Assembly (NCBI GenBank): GCA_905182995.1
Contig: CAJJDP010000090.1
Span: forward strand, 264,011-328,010
Origin: Paramecium octaurelia
Lineage: Eukaryota > Ciliophora > Oligohymenophorea > Peniculida > Parameciidae
Direction: 5' to 3'
DNA: 64,000 nt
The notes beneath the pieces are model-generated. The model was not told the origin of the DNA. It saw only the letters and a program-made list of their open reading frames with translations, and did no database searches. Positions 38,901 to 52,399 of the stretch are shown in pieces. Both the position numbers and the translations under genes were made by a program. The stretch's first letter is position 1; each line of letters starts with the position of its first letter.

Positions 38901-41900
38901 TTCTTCACTAGAACGAAATTAATATATTGAAAATCGTTAAATAATTAGTTATTCAAGTACAATAATAGAATTTACTTATTAATCAAGAAATATTAATGGT
39001 TACTGATAAAAAGAGAAAATATCGATTATATAGACATTTTTTATTAACAATTTAATAGAATTTTCTATTTTAAAGATCTGGGATAATATTATACCTTAAA
39101 TAACAAATTATTCAATAGTAATTTATCCTCCAACTATATTAAAAATTCCATTATCTTAATTCATTTAAGTAATTTCAGTAAATGCTCCAAATCTTGAAAA
39201 ATAACTAATCCAAGCTGATTCTTCAAAAATTAGTTTATATTTAAAATTGAAATCTTAAATAAACTTTAGTCATTGTTCTATGGAAATTAGACTTTAATTA
39301 TTTAATTTAAGAATGAAAAACAGTTTATCACTTGTATTTCCTTCAATAATATGCTGGCCTTTCTTTGTGATGGACTGATAGAAAATAAAACAGTGCTCAT
39401 TCCGTTTTATACATTTAGAAAAATTGTATTTGATGCTTCTAAATTTAAATAACTATTTTAGGAATTAATATTTATGCAGCCAAAATTATCTGTACCATAG
39501 CTATAAATAGATGATATCTATTAAATTGTATTGTTGATAAACTATAATAATCCTTTTCCTGAAGTTTTAATTTCAAAGACAGCACTAGTTTAAGCTAAAA
39601 TATGTTGATATATAGAATTTTTGCTGATAAATTACTCACAATTTATTTTGGCGACTCCTCCTTAAATGTATGTAGGATAAAGTTATTGAATAATTTAGTT
39701 AATTTGATCTTAGTCATACTATTAGCCCAGATCGAATTGATAAAATTCACTCCATAATTTTTGGCTGATGACATTATGATGACTAACAGAAGCATTATTA
39801 ATAAAAATTGATTGTGAAATTACAACAAAAAAAGATGTCGATGAATTTGTTATTGCGTTTTCTTTACAATATAAATTATTCATATTTATTTGTCCTTATG
39901 TTGAATCTATATATATTAAACCAGCAAAGTTTTCAGTTGGATCATCCATATATTGATGGAAAAAGTTTTAGATAAAATTTAAGTTTTCAAAGATAACTTA
40001 TTACTGTTTTTTTGAATAGATACTTATTATAGATATAATACTTTTTTATAGAACCTTTTCGATAATATTATTTAAAAATAAACTATCAGTAATTTCAATA
40101 TTCTCAGACAGATTCTCTAATTGTTAAGGGGATGACAGTATTTCAACAAATGCTTAGTTAAAATTTTCATAATTAATTATTTTAAACTATTTTAATTTAA
40201 TAAACGAAAATCCTTAAACAAAAAGAATTTAATTATTAAATTCGTCTGACTATTAGCAGTAATGAATTTAAATTTTTTTAGCATTTTATTAAAAAATAAG
40301 GCTCTCAATGATTATCTCATTACTTTCAAAAAAATAAAATATTGGTACATTCTATGTATTTAGAATTTAAATTTATTCTATTGAGCAGCTGAAACAGTGG
40401 ATAAATTTAAACAAATTTTATACATTATTAAGAGTTTCTATTCCTACAACTTTCTAAATATTAAAATTACTAAATTATACTATCATCTTAACCAAGGAAG
40501 AAGATGACAAGTAAATTAAGTTTGAGTTCATTAGTTTTAAATTGAGAACTGAAAGTTATCTTAAGAAAAATGTGACATCATTTGTTGCATTAGAATCAAG
40601 TGCTTGTATTAATATTGAATTATTTAAAATATTATCCTCAAAAATTGCATCTGTTAAAGATAAATTGTAATAAAAAATCAAAAAGTTTGAATTTTACCAA
40701 ATATTTTAGAGAATTTTTAGGTTAATAATTTAAAATTAAGTTAAGTCATCAAAATTTATGATAGAGGAATAAGATAATTGACAATTTCTCATTAGAATGT
40801 CTGATATTGTCGTTATTTTTGCATCTATTTAATTTTATTTCATTTTTAAAATAGTTGAATTAAGAAAGGTGCAGTTTTCAATCTATAAACTGTCTATCGT
40901 AATCGATATTTAGCTGTTTGTTATTAAAAATAGATCAGTATTAATAAATGTACTATTAATAATTAATAATTAGTTTATGTAAATTTATGCTCCTAATTAC
41001 TAAAATTCTATTTGAAAAAATGATGATTCGTTTAGAACCATTTCAATGATTGTAATATTTAATAAATTGATACTTTCAAATTACTGCGAATTAAAGAATT
41101 TATTCATTTGATTTAGTTGTCCATTTAAAAACCTAACATTTCTCAAAGCAAATCTTAATTTCGGATCACCCAACAGATTAAAAGTTAGATTCGATATTTA
41201 GATATCAGTATTAAAAATATTTACTATTTCAAAATTGTTAATCTTAACATCTCCCCCTTTTGGATTATATAGGATTCCATTTCCTAAAATAGTTAAATTA
41301 GTTGTCCTTAAAGAATATATCTGTTATTTGAGTTAGCTAGAATTGATATTAATAATCTATTAACAGTTAGTGTTTGGTGGAGTAAATTGAAGTTGAATAA
41401 TGACATTTTAGGCTCCAATCAAGTTTAGGTAACGGATATTTTCATTAATTAATAAATCAGTCATTGAATTATCATACTTCGAACAAGGACCCTCGTAATC
41501 ATATAGCAAATTACTGCTACATTATTCATCCAAACAATAAATTGGTATATATTATGATGTTGAAAGTTTTACATTTGGATCAAATATTGGTTGAATACAT
41601 TTTTATGTCTACAATTGATTGTTCTCATTAAGTATAAAATTGGGCTAAATTAACTACAATATATTTATTAATAGATTACTAATATTTCTTCTGGTGTTCT
41701 CTCTTAACAAAATAGACATAATGGAGAGCAGCTTAAGCACTATCCATCCTTTTGCACTCTAGACGGTCTTTTATATTAATCTAAGGGACATTTCTTGCAA
41801 TAATAGTAAGAACGAGATGGATACAATTCACATTCTATACAATCAGGTTCACAAGCTTTAATACAAGTCTTATTTTGAAACATTTCAGAACCCTCTAGAC

Positions 41901-44497
41901 AAGTGATAGCAATTTCATCAATAAAATAAGAATTTGATTTAGGATAAAAATATTAGTTTGGTAAAAAAGACCCCATAAAGCTTTGGATTCTTTGCATCCA
42001 TGCATCATATACAAAAAAATCTCCTTCTATACTTACTTTTGCATACTATCTTATATTAGGGGAACATCTTCCATTCATCTCAGTAGTAGTACTAGTATAA
42101 CCCTCTTTACAAATTATACATCTCAAGATTGATTACACAGTAATGAAACATTGAAGACAATTCGAGATTAATTATTCACAATTTATTATTTCTTTAGCTA
42201 CTGAAAAATCTTATTTTGAGGATAATGTGCATATTTCTGTACCTTCTTAATTAATATAACTTCTTAAACAGGTGTCTATTTTAGAACTCTTTTTAAGGCA
42301 TTCTCCTAATTGAAAATCGAATATATATCCATCCTCACACATTGCACATCCTACTTTTAGATTCTCATCTGCATTAAATTTTTAGAAATTTTGGTAGAGT
42401 GTACTTTTTGTTAAATCATCAAAGATATATTCAAAACAATACACACAATTAGTTATAGAACACAATACACAATCATAATTTGAGGTAATGTAATATGGCG
42501 TTCTACAATTTTTTTCATCTAAAATTCCCACTTCCAAAGCGATACATTACCCATTTATTAGATCGCTAACCCAATCACAAACTATACATATTTATCCTGT
42601 TATAGACAATGCACAAAAAGAACAATTAGGTGTCTAGCAAAAGTAACAATCATTTTTAAATATTGTAGACCAGCAAAATTACATAAATGGTTTGAATTTA
42701 GCATTATAATCATAATTTATATTGTTTTAATCTATAATGCTGGAGTTGACACAGCCTACACAGAATTCAAGATTAATGCCATTAAAGTTGAAGTTCTAGG
42801 TCCATGTATAAATAACATCTTCAACTAATCTAGATGTGCTTCCATCCTGTTTAAACTCCAAACTTGATTAACACATAGGGTTCTTACTCCATCCTTTTGG
42901 ATTTAATACACATTCTAAACATGTTACGGCATCTTGATTTTGAATTCCAGGACTTTGATAATCATATATAATTACCAGTCATAACATTACCCATCGAATT
43001 CAAATTAACCATTTTTGCATTCTATATTTTATTCAGTAATGGAGATTGGCTACAAGTGGAAATTAGTATAGTTCTTGCAATCAATATCATCAATTGTGAT
43101 ATAGGGACAGATACATTATTTATAATCGGGAAAATAAATTCTTAATGAATCTTCAGAACAAGTTAAACAATCCTTCTCAGTAGGACCATCACATTCACCA
43201 CAACTATAATGGCAGTTTTATTAAGAAAAAACAGTTTCACAATTAAACAGATATAAGTTTCTACCCATTATATTTAAATAGTTATAATTCGATTATAAGC
43301 TATTTCCCAATATCAGTTTATAGTATATTTGATGAAATTACTTTACAATCATTTACATTTCGTATTCATAGATTTTTCTCATATCAAAAAATTTGATATT
43401 AACTTAAAAGTCATCCTCTTTTAATTTCACATATATCAGATGCCACAATTAAATATTATGATTAATATCGACTACTCTTGTAATTAAGAAAGGGTTGCTT
43501 GTAAAATCTAGAGTTACAGATGGAAATTAATAACTATAGGTTGTTATTATCAATTATTTTGAGTCTTTTTCAATCTTGTAAAATAATTAAAATGGAGATA
43601 AATTCTAATTTTACAGCTAACTATTTTAATAATTTGATGACAACTTTATAAATTAATAGCTCATTGTCATATCACTCTATATTATTTCTTTTATTTTAAA
43701 CCATGCTGAAAACAGAAAGGAATTACAATTATTATATTTTGATGTATAAATTTAAGTCTTAAGCTCAAGAAAATCGTAATCACCTAAATTATTTTAAGGA
43801 TTTCTAAACACCTACATAATTTACTTTGACGAGCAAACTAAATCGCATAGGCAGCAAAATCTTTTAAATTATTACTACAAGAGATTGGAAGGATCTTACC
43901 TGGGAATGAAGCAAATTTTCTTCCTTTTTCAATATTTATTAATCTTGAATTTTCGACTATAAAACTTCCTCCTATTTTTTAAATCAAAATAACATTAGAA
44001 AATGGAACTACTTGTAGAAATTAATCCATAATGACGTCTTCATTTTTGATTATTATTATCTAAAATTAGTTGCTGTAAGGGAAGAAAATAAAATCAAAAT
44101 AATACCAGTAATTTTCATATTCAAAAATACTTATATTTATTTCGTAACTATATTGCAAATTGTCATTTCCTATAAATTATATTACTTTTGTGATTGTCAT
44201 TGATGTTAAATCTTAACAATCATAATGTAAAAAATTTAACTAGTTCGATTCCTTCTCAACCGAACTGAATAAATGATAGCAATTACTATCCAATACCCCA
44301 AGTTAATCAGAATATACTATTGAACTCAATGGAAGGTATTGAAACCATGAAGCCCATCTTTATACAACACCATCATCGATTATGAAATCTAATATTGAAA
44401 ATTCATCTATCCAATACGGCTATTCAGAATTCAATCGTACTAAATAATCTGAAAATACTGCTTTAATCATCCAAATCAAGAAATATATTGATATCAT
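35916..44497 (-). CDS. Giant surface-type protein: lectin-like, Cys-rich, beta-helix repeats, membrane C-terminus
   Basis: The gene reads from ATG 44497 (MISIYFLIWMIKAVFSDYL, a signal peptide) to TGA 35916-35918, roughly 2800 residues. I confirmed frames in many segments but did not resolve every intron; one near 43.85 kb is ambiguous. In order: a beta-rich lectin/LamG-like region (about 43.3-44.3 kb); a cysteine-rich region with growth-factor-receptor/furin-like spacing, such as CHYSCGECDGPTEKDCLTC (41.7-43.3 kb); a long parallel-beta-helix section with PMP-like motifs NNGSQGGAI, TGGGIYA and GGGIYF; then hydrophobic helices and a basic cytosolic part with LRRHICYLFNEYN (36-37.2 kb). This architecture recurs in ciliates and suggests adhesion or sensing. 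Function unknown. Confidence 0.75.
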
Positions 44498-45367
44498 TTT
44501 AAATAATTAAATAATCTTTAAATTTATCAACCAATATATATAATTCAAAAAAATATTCATTTCATTAATCCAATATGAACTTTAAATTACCGATTAATAA
44601 TAATAAGTAATCATTTCTTAAGTCAAATATTTTCAGGGTTAAGATACCTTACCTTCATCAAAAAAATAACTCTTTTAACTTTTCACTTTTAAATACAAGC
44701 AGTTACAAAAAGTTGCTATTACCAATAAATTGTCCTTTAATTTTCATTTCGTGCGATTTGAATAAAAATGCTAAATTTCACATAATTTTACCATACTCAT
44801 AATAGTAATATTAATCCTGGTACATCTTGAGAGCGAATATTCTATTCCTAGATTTTTTTTCTCGCAATTCTGTTCACAATTCTTTAAATATTTATCAATT
44901 ATAAATAAGTCAAATAATATATTGTTTATTATTCATCCATCTAAGTATTTCAGGTTTTATTTACAATTTAATCTTGAACTAAAATTCACTTAGAAATCAC
45001 TTCCTGTATAAAACTAATGATATGAAATCTACTTTGAAAGTTATTTTGTAATAAAATTATTTCAAAATAATTAAAAAGTTAACGAAGCAATTTCAATTGG
45101 CAATCATCAACTCTATAGAGTAAGTCCTATAAAATTATAGAAGATAAAGTAAAATAATATTTGACAATTATTTACTTTTACTTTGACATTAATAATCTTT
45201 TTTTATAATCTAAAGTATGAGAATCTGATTTCAATTCTAAATCCTTAAGATTAAATATTTTTAGAGGTAAGAATTTTTTATTTTATATGCTTCTGTTATA
45301 TATTGATTTATAAATTAATCTCTAAATAAAATTTTTTAATATAATTTTATTAATTCATTTTTTAAGA
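44498..45367. other. Gene-free AT-rich stretch
   Basis: Extremely AT-rich sequence upstream of the giant surface gene, whose promoter should be in its first few hundred bases. I see no supported gene. Confidence 0.35.
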
Positions 45368-45889
45368 ATGGTCCTCAACTAATTAAAATACAAGGCTCAT
45401 ATTATTAATTTGCCTCCACATTCATTTAGTCTGAGATTTTCTTAGTTATTTAGTTTAGAATTAAACAAAATATTTTAATAAATTATTAATTCTATAATAA
45501 AAGTGATAAAAAAGAGTTCTCAATATTTTCAAAAATCATAGTAGATTAAACTTAATCAAGATCTATTGAAAGAAATAAATAATTTTTCCATTAACAATAA
45601 ATGTATAAATAGAGAAATTGTTGGAAAACCAAAATTTTAATCACACTAATTTTAACTTAGAGGTCTTGTTTTCTTTTTAGGAAACTTTTTATTTTTAAAT
45701 CATTTGATTCAACAATAACTTATAGTCTGGATATTAAATATATTTTTTCATATTATTTTGAATTAAAAATAGATAAATCTTATCTAAATTCTAAATACAT
45801 AGAGAAATAGAGTAAAAATAAATACAGCAAAGAGATTCAGCCATGCAGATGAAAGTTATGTAATTGTTATTAAAATATCGTAGATCTGA
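45368..45889 (+). CDS. Doubtful open frame
   Basis: A 173-residue frame (ATG 45368, TGA 45887-45889) under the ciliate code. Composition is Ile, Leu, Asn, Gln and Phe-rich with one hydrophobic stretch (LVFFLGNFLFLNHLI). No recognised motif. With TGA as the only stop in such AT-rich DNA, a frame of this length is expected by chance every few kilobases, so I give it little weight. Confidence 0.15.
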
Positions 45890-47051
45890 TCAATTTTTTG
45901 ATCTATAATGTTTACTAAGTAAACTTCACCATCTGTGAATTGATAGTAGCTTAATGAGCTAGCTCAAATTAAGCATAATCACTTAAATGATTCAAAAAAT
46001 TTAAGAAAAATAAGAAATATACCAAAATTTGATCAAATGAAGGCGTTTAAAAGTAATTTTCAAAAGACTGCAATCTCAGGCTTGTTTATCTCAAAAAAAT
46101 TAAGCAATTCATAAAAAAATTTCAAAACTTGAACTCAACAGATTATTTATTTAAATTGAAGAATTTTTTTAATGGTGCTTTATTCAGTTTATGTAAGTCT
46201 ATGCTTAGTGAATTACGTTTGATGAAAACTATTCTCTTAGGTATATCATACATTTCCATTCAACAAAATGTCATAGATTTTCGAATTATTTTGCTATTTA
46301 TCAAATTACTCCTATAAGTAATGTTAGAAAGTGAATTAAATATAATTAAAACATTTATTTCAGTGCAATTTGTTGATATGTAAAAATTTTAACAGCATAT
46401 CACACAATAAAGAAAGGCCAATGAATTAAACTGCCCCTGGAAAGATCATAATCATCGAAAAAAAAAGAATGGTTCAAATATAAAATTTAACAATAGCTAA
46501 AGCATAACTTAGAGTTAGGATTAATATTATTAGGTTTATTATACGTATCATTGCAATGTGTATTTCTGATTATGAACAATTTCATATTGTCTTAATTTCA
46601 ATTCAGAATTTATTATAAAGAATTTTTAATGTAAGAAAAATTGTTAGCAAATAAAGGATGATAGTGAAAGATCAATTAAAAATCACATTTAACTAAGACA
46701 CATACATAAATTAAATATTATTTATGAAGGATGAATTCAGTTATTAAAATAGTCTAAAGAAATTAAGATTATAAAATCACTGATCCATTTTTAAGTAAGT
46801 TTGGTTTTATTTGTAGTTTAATATAAAATGTGATTTTATCATTAATTAATTATGTAATTGAATTAAAGAATTGCACACTAACATTCATAATTTAATAATC
46901 TTATAAAGGCATTATTTTGAACGTTTCATTTTACAGTATAATTTATTCACGCCTATAGTCAAAGGAAACACTTTCTTTCTTCTGAATTTGAATAAAATCT
47001 TATTAGTAATAAGTTATCATTGTAAAAACTTGTAATAAATATTATACTATT
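45890..47051. other. No intact gene; short frames only
   Basis: A plus-strand frame runs through 46129-46500 with a hydrophobic start and later a basic segment containing CPWKDHNHRKKK. It has no family match I can name and no clean start. The rest has no coding signal. Confidence 0.3.
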
Positions 47052-48170
47052 TCATATATAATAATCTGCTTTTAAATAGTAGAAGGCTTAAGCCCTTAAG
47101 ATATGCATTTGATTATTATCTGTATTCCCATCCACATTATATACTCTAAATCCTTAAACAAATTAATCAAGAAATTTTAAGATAAAAATACTTTTTCCTA
47201 TGCCGTCATAAACCAACTTCTCTTATTCCTCATTTTGAATCTGTAGATTCTGCTATTACCATCCCAAAACCAGATTTTTAATGTATTTAATTCATATATT
47301 TGTCTAAGTTGAAAAGTAATTGAATAACCAGAAGAATTCCAAGTATAAATTTCCAAATCATACATTTAATCATTAAGACAGCTGCCATTGTTACCAGCCT
47401 TCATACCATTTTACGATTTTGATGAAATGATTGCTCCTTCCTCTTTTTATAAAACGTTCTTATAATTGCCTCTGATTGCTGATAGCATATCATCCTTACT
47501 TTTTAAGCTAGTTTAATTCGAGTCTATTACCAAAGAGAAAAATATAAGCATAAACATAAAATCTGTTGAGAATTTAAAATATTGAATAAATTTATATACA
47601 TGAACTTTAATATAATCTCTGTTATTTTTTAGTATATATAAACAATATGTAGAATGAATAATGAAAGAGTGATTTGCTTCAATTTAATTAATTAAATCAA
47701 TGAATCTACAATTGATTATATTATTGTCATATTTAATAAAATAAAATTTTAAGGATCATAATTCCAAAGATAATTCAAAAGTTAATTTTGATGGTTTACC
47801 ATTTGTTATGAAACAATTATAAGAATGCTAAGAAAACTTGTTAGTTGGGCATAATTTAAATATTAATTGAATTCAAATTTATCTAATCTCATATGGAAAA
47901 GGATTTTTATCAATTTGGTAAGTTAAGCCTTCTTCATCCAATAAGACCAGGATGATTAATGCCATGTATACATTTATGAAAACAAACCATTAAATGGGCT
48001 TTTTTAGTATAGATTCATTTCACATTTGAAATTTGTCTTTTAAATTGATTTTTCCTCAAATGAAATAGAAATTATAGTATTTTACTAATATCATTATTAC
48101 TGTTAATACAGAAAAGCAAATATTGGCTATGTTTCATTAAATTTTTCTATCCATTATCCAATTTTGCTTT
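47052..48170 (-). pseudogene. Decayed gene with BTBD9-like discoidin (F5/8 C-type) domain
   Basis: Read on the minus strand, coding similarity persists but in shifting frames. About 47.2-47.5 kb encodes NGSCLNDQMYDLEIYTWN, SITFQLRQIYELNTLKIWFW and DGNSRIYRF, which resemble the discoidin-like domain of BTBD9-type proteins. A frame change follows, then QNEEQEKLVYDGIGKSIF, FVQGFRVYNVDG and NNQMHILRAQAFYYL, ending at TGA 47052-47054. Upstream segments (to about 48.17 kb) hold protein-like pieces such as KNPFPYEIRQI and CRFIDLINQIEANHSFIIHS, interrupted by TGAs that no intron I can find removes. I interpret this as a pseudogene; base errors are the alternative. Confidence 0.5.
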
Positions 48171-48494
48171 GTAGTCATTTGAGTTTATTAATCATATCAC
48201 AATATAATAATACAATTTTTTTCTTGGAATTTTGTAAATTTCTATTGTTTATTGTAATTCCAAAGAATTAATATTATCGTTCAGTGATAATAAGCTAATT
48301 CAGTTTTTGAATCTTGAATTATCTGGTGGAATGATTAAAAAAATATTTTTGATAAAATCGCAATTGAAATAAATAATGAAGGCGAGCTATAAATGAAATG
48401 AGTTAGAATTTAAATATGATAAAATAATAGAAAAAATAGTATTTTTTAAATTAAATTCTGTTTGAATCCAAAATAATATTTTAAAATAATAATA

Positions 48495-48929
48495 ATGGGA
48501 AATAAGTAAATCAATTTATTCTCTAAAGAACAATAAAGTCTCAATAAAGAAAAGTAGATCACTTCTTATTTTCATTATAGATCAAGAGAAAGTTAATAAG
48601 TTGAAGAGATTTCAATTTATGAGGATAATGTTTGGGATTGTTATAATTCTCGATTTTTGAGAACTAAATTCTAAATTAGCTTAACTTCTACACAAGAAAT
48701 CTAATATTCAACAATTGAAGGATAAGTTCTTCGAATGTAAATGTTTATACTTTCTCAAAGCGATTAAAGAAAAGATATATCAAACAAGCCAGAAATATTA
48801 ACTAACCTAGAACAGATTAAATACCTAAATTGGCAAGGAGAATATGGAGAGAATTATAAGAAGGTTGGCAAATGGATTGCAACATGGAAGGGAGAGAATT
48901 TGGAAGACATAGGTGGATGGTACTTATGA
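48495..48929 (+). pseudogene. 5' fragment of MORN/YwqK-like repeat protein
   Basis: A 144-residue frame starts MGNKQINLFSKEQQSLNKE, a possible N-myristoylation start. It ends with repeat-type sequence, NLEQIKYLNWQGEYGENYKK then VGKWIATWKGENLEDIGGWY, before TGA 48927-48929. The glycine-tyrosine/tryptophan-lysine pattern (G-x-W/Y...KxGxW) is that of MORN/YwqK-type repeats, and ciliate members of this sort usually continue for several hundred residues. Here the frame ends six bases after the start of a perfectly duplicated block at 48923. The downstream sequence has only faint MORN-like traces. It looks truncated by a rearrangement or assembly join. Confidence 0.5.
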
Positions 48930-50125
48930 ATGACCAAAGTTGACGATTTAAAGGAAATACCAAAATTTATTTAACATTCCACTTCTGTTTGTTGATTCAT
49001 TTTTAAATATTTATCAGCATTTATAGTATTAGTCAAGTGAATCCTAAGTTTCACAATTTCAATGAAAGAATAAATTTACATTAAGTTGGCATATTTCCTC
49101 AAAGCGAGCAAATTTAAATAAAAAAATTACAATATCATTTCTAAAAGCTATAACCGAAGGATGTCTGTAAGAGACATTTCAAAGAAATAAATTAAGAAAG
49201 ACCCCACCTAAGAAGGGACCCTATATGAAGTGTATAATGGAAAAAAAGTTTAAAGATAAAATTTTGAGAATGTTATTTTATGGAGCTATGAAGAAAAAGA
49301 AGAAAAAACAATTAATGTAGGAAGGAAGAGGATGACAGATTATTGAAAGGATGGTAAATTCAATTATGCTCGAGACAATTCTTAGAATAAACAATGTAGA
49401 AACTAAAATTAATCTAGTTGATGATGGCTAAAATTAGTTATTAATGAGAAACTTTTATATTTTTCACAGTTTGCTAAAGTTAAAATAACATTTTTATTAT
49501 TAAATTTCTCTGTCCTCTCTATATTAAAGGTAAGAAATACTCTATTAGTGTTAAAAAGGCTTGGTAGTAAAAATCATGCTTTACCTTATATAGAAGATTA
49601 ATTTGTCAATTAAGTAATAATAATGTAAATAGGAAGTCTCTTATGAGAAACTAAAAATGAGATTCAACAAATTTACTACTATTTTAAGGTTGTATTTAAA
49701 TGATTGTTCATTATTGAAACAAATATTATTTTTAAAATGTTGTTCAATTAATATAGAATAAAATAAGAAAGAATACCTTATTAAAAATTGAGAGATAGGG
49801 ATTTAAGTAAGCCAACCATCAGATTGACCTAATCATCTTATAAAATAAATTATATATTTAGAATTAATAATTGTTAAAATAGGTTAAATTTTTCAAAGAA
49901 ATCTCATTATGCTAGGCCCTTTATAAGGTACAATAAATCTAATCTTACTTTTTCTAGTATCTCTTTCTATGCTGACTTTTTTCAGCATATAACGAATAAT
50001 ACAATAAATCATGATAGCGTTATCATAAATAATGGTATTAAGATTTGGATTTTATCACCAATAATTAAATATGGTTATATAATTATTGAAAAAGGTAAAA
50101 GAGCAATAATTTAGATAAGCAAGAG
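48923..50125. repeat. Direct duplication A, copy 1 (1203 bp)
   Basis: This block is repeated in full at 50127-51329 with a constant offset of 1204, separated by one N at 50126. Wherever I compared them the copies are base-identical. Contents are AT-rich with no intact gene. Confidence 0.9.
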
Positions 50126-50126
50126 N
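50126..50126. other. Single-N assembly join
   Basis: One ambiguous base sits exactly between the two copies of duplication A, as expected for a scaffold join between contigs that overlap but were not merged. Confidence 0.8.
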
Positions 50127-51329
50127 CTTATGAATGACCAAAGTTGACGATTTAAAGGAAATACCAAAATTTATTTAACATTCCACTTCTGTTTGTTGAT
50201 TCATTTTTAAATATTTATCAGCATTTATAGTATTAGTCAAGTGAATCCTAAGTTTCACAATTTCAATGAAAGAATAAATTTACATTAAGTTGGCATATTT
50301 CCTCAAAGCGAGCAAATTTAAATAAAAAAATTACAATATCATTTCTAAAAGCTATAACCGAAGGATGTCTGTAAGAGACATTTCAAAGAAATAAATTAAG
50401 AAAGACCCCACCTAAGAAGGGACCCTATATGAAGTGTATAATGGAAAAAAAGTTTAAAGATAAAATTTTGAGAATGTTATTTTATGGAGCTATGAAGAAA
50501 AAGAAGAAAAAACAATTAATGTAGGAAGGAAGAGGATGACAGATTATTGAAAGGATGGTAAATTCAATTATGCTCGAGACAATTCTTAGAATAAACAATG
50601 TAGAAACTAAAATTAATCTAGTTGATGATGGCTAAAATTAGTTATTAATGAGAAACTTTTATATTTTTCACAGTTTGCTAAAGTTAAAATAACATTTTTA
50701 TTATTAAATTTCTCTGTCCTCTCTATATTAAAGGTAAGAAATACTCTATTAGTGTTAAAAAGGCTTGGTAGTAAAAATCATGCTTTACCTTATATAGAAG
50801 ATTAATTTGTCAATTAAGTAATAATAATGTAAATAGGAAGTCTCTTATGAGAAACTAAAAATGAGATTCAACAAATTTACTACTATTTTAAGGTTGTATT
50901 TAAATGATTGTTCATTATTGAAACAAATATTATTTTTAAAATGTTGTTCAATTAATATAGAATAAAATAAGAAAGAATACCTTATTAAAAATTGAGAGAT
51001 AGGGATTTAAGTAAGCCAACCATCAGATTGACCTAATCATCTTATAAAATAAATTATATATTTAGAATTAATAATTGTTAAAATAGGTTAAATTTTTCAA
51101 AGAAATCTCATTATGCTAGGCCCTTTATAAGGTACAATAAATCTAATCTTACTTTTTCTAGTATCTCTTTCTATGCTGACTTTTTTCAGCATATAACGAA
51201 TAATACAATAAATCATGATAGCGTTATCATAAATAATGGTATTAAGATTTGGATTTTATCACCAATAATTAAATATGGTTATATAATTATTGAAAAAGGT
51301 AAAAGAGCAATAATTTAGATAAGCAAGAG
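50127..51329. repeat. Direct duplication A, copy 2 (1203 bp)
   Basis: Second copy of 48923-50125. The unit ends at ...gcaagag (51329) and is followed immediately by a short perfect hairpin. Confidence 0.9.
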
Positions 51330-51330
51330 T

Positions 51331-51356
51331 TCCTTGCTCCTAAACAATAGCAAGGA
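51331..51356. other. Short hairpin at end of duplication A
   Basis: An 8-bp perfect stem (tccttgct / agcaagga) with a 10-base loop (cctaaacaat) starts two bases after the duplicated block ends. Possibly coincidental. Confidence 0.35.
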
Positions 51357-52399
51357 GCTAATTTTGTTATTTTAAAAATTATAACTTCTTTTAAAAAATA
51401 AATACTTTGCATATTAAAAAAGTTTTAGTTCATGAATGTTATTTTATAAAATTTTTTGATATTTTCATTATTATTGAATGCTTGCGTTATTGTATCATGT
51501 TGTTGAAAATAAGTAAATTGCTGAATTATTGATAATTCTTTTTATCTTATTTCATATCTAATTGAATATAAGAATTATTGAAATAGATGAAACAGAAAAT
51601 TTATTAATATTTTTAATAATAATTAAAAAAGGAAAACTTTTAATGGAATATTCTGATCCAAAAAATGTATCAATTTTTATTTTTGTAAAAAACAAAATGA
51701 ACCAATTGTCCATCATCATAGATCAATACCTTTTTGTCTAAATTTAACAAATATAGTCATCATTAAAATTTGACTTCTTTGAAAGAGTTCTTTGGCTTAA
51801 AAGAAATTTGAATTGAATCAAACATAAGATCAAAATTGTTTAATCACAATTTATCTTAAGATCTATGAAATATTATTATGGAGAAAGAAGTATATACAAT
51901 GGTTTATTGGAATTTATTCATTGTTCCTAACATAGTTAAAGTAAGGTTTGTATAAAACTATTCTTACATAAATTGAAATTGGCTCAAAAATGAAAAAAAT
52001 TAAAAAAAAAGTACTTAATAGATTTAAAGTTATTCAAATTTCCATGTCATTCTTATTAAATTCACTAAATATGAGTTAATAATATACATTTAATTTAATA
52101 CAAATATGTTAAGGATTAGATACATAACAGGAAGGCAAAGATACAAATTAATACCACTGCGTAAACAATTTTACCTCCTAATAAATATATTGTATAAAAT
52201 ATCTTTGAAATTGTTCTAATGCTTAATAAAATTATAAGGTTAATTTATGCATTAATAACTATTTAATAATTAAGTAATTTACTTTGAAGGCTGCTTTAAA
52301 TATAAATATATGACCAGGATAAAATCTTCTTCCTAACTCCTTCTAACCTCGCTCTAAAATCGTATTTTTCACATTCACTTTACTCTAAATCAATATTCT
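51357..52399. other. Gene-free AT-rich stretch
   Basis: I see no coding signal, RNA gene or repeat here. Homopolymer runs and TGA in all frames dominate. Confidence 0.35.

Noticed and set aside
46129-46317. 62-residue plus frame in the gene-poor region
   Set aside because: Hydrophobic composition typical of AT-rich chance frames and no supported start; noted only in the regional entry.
48923-51329. Tandem repeat or mobile element
   Set aside because: A lone N at the junction, apparent identity and no terminal inverted repeats or transposase make an unmerged contig overlap more likely.
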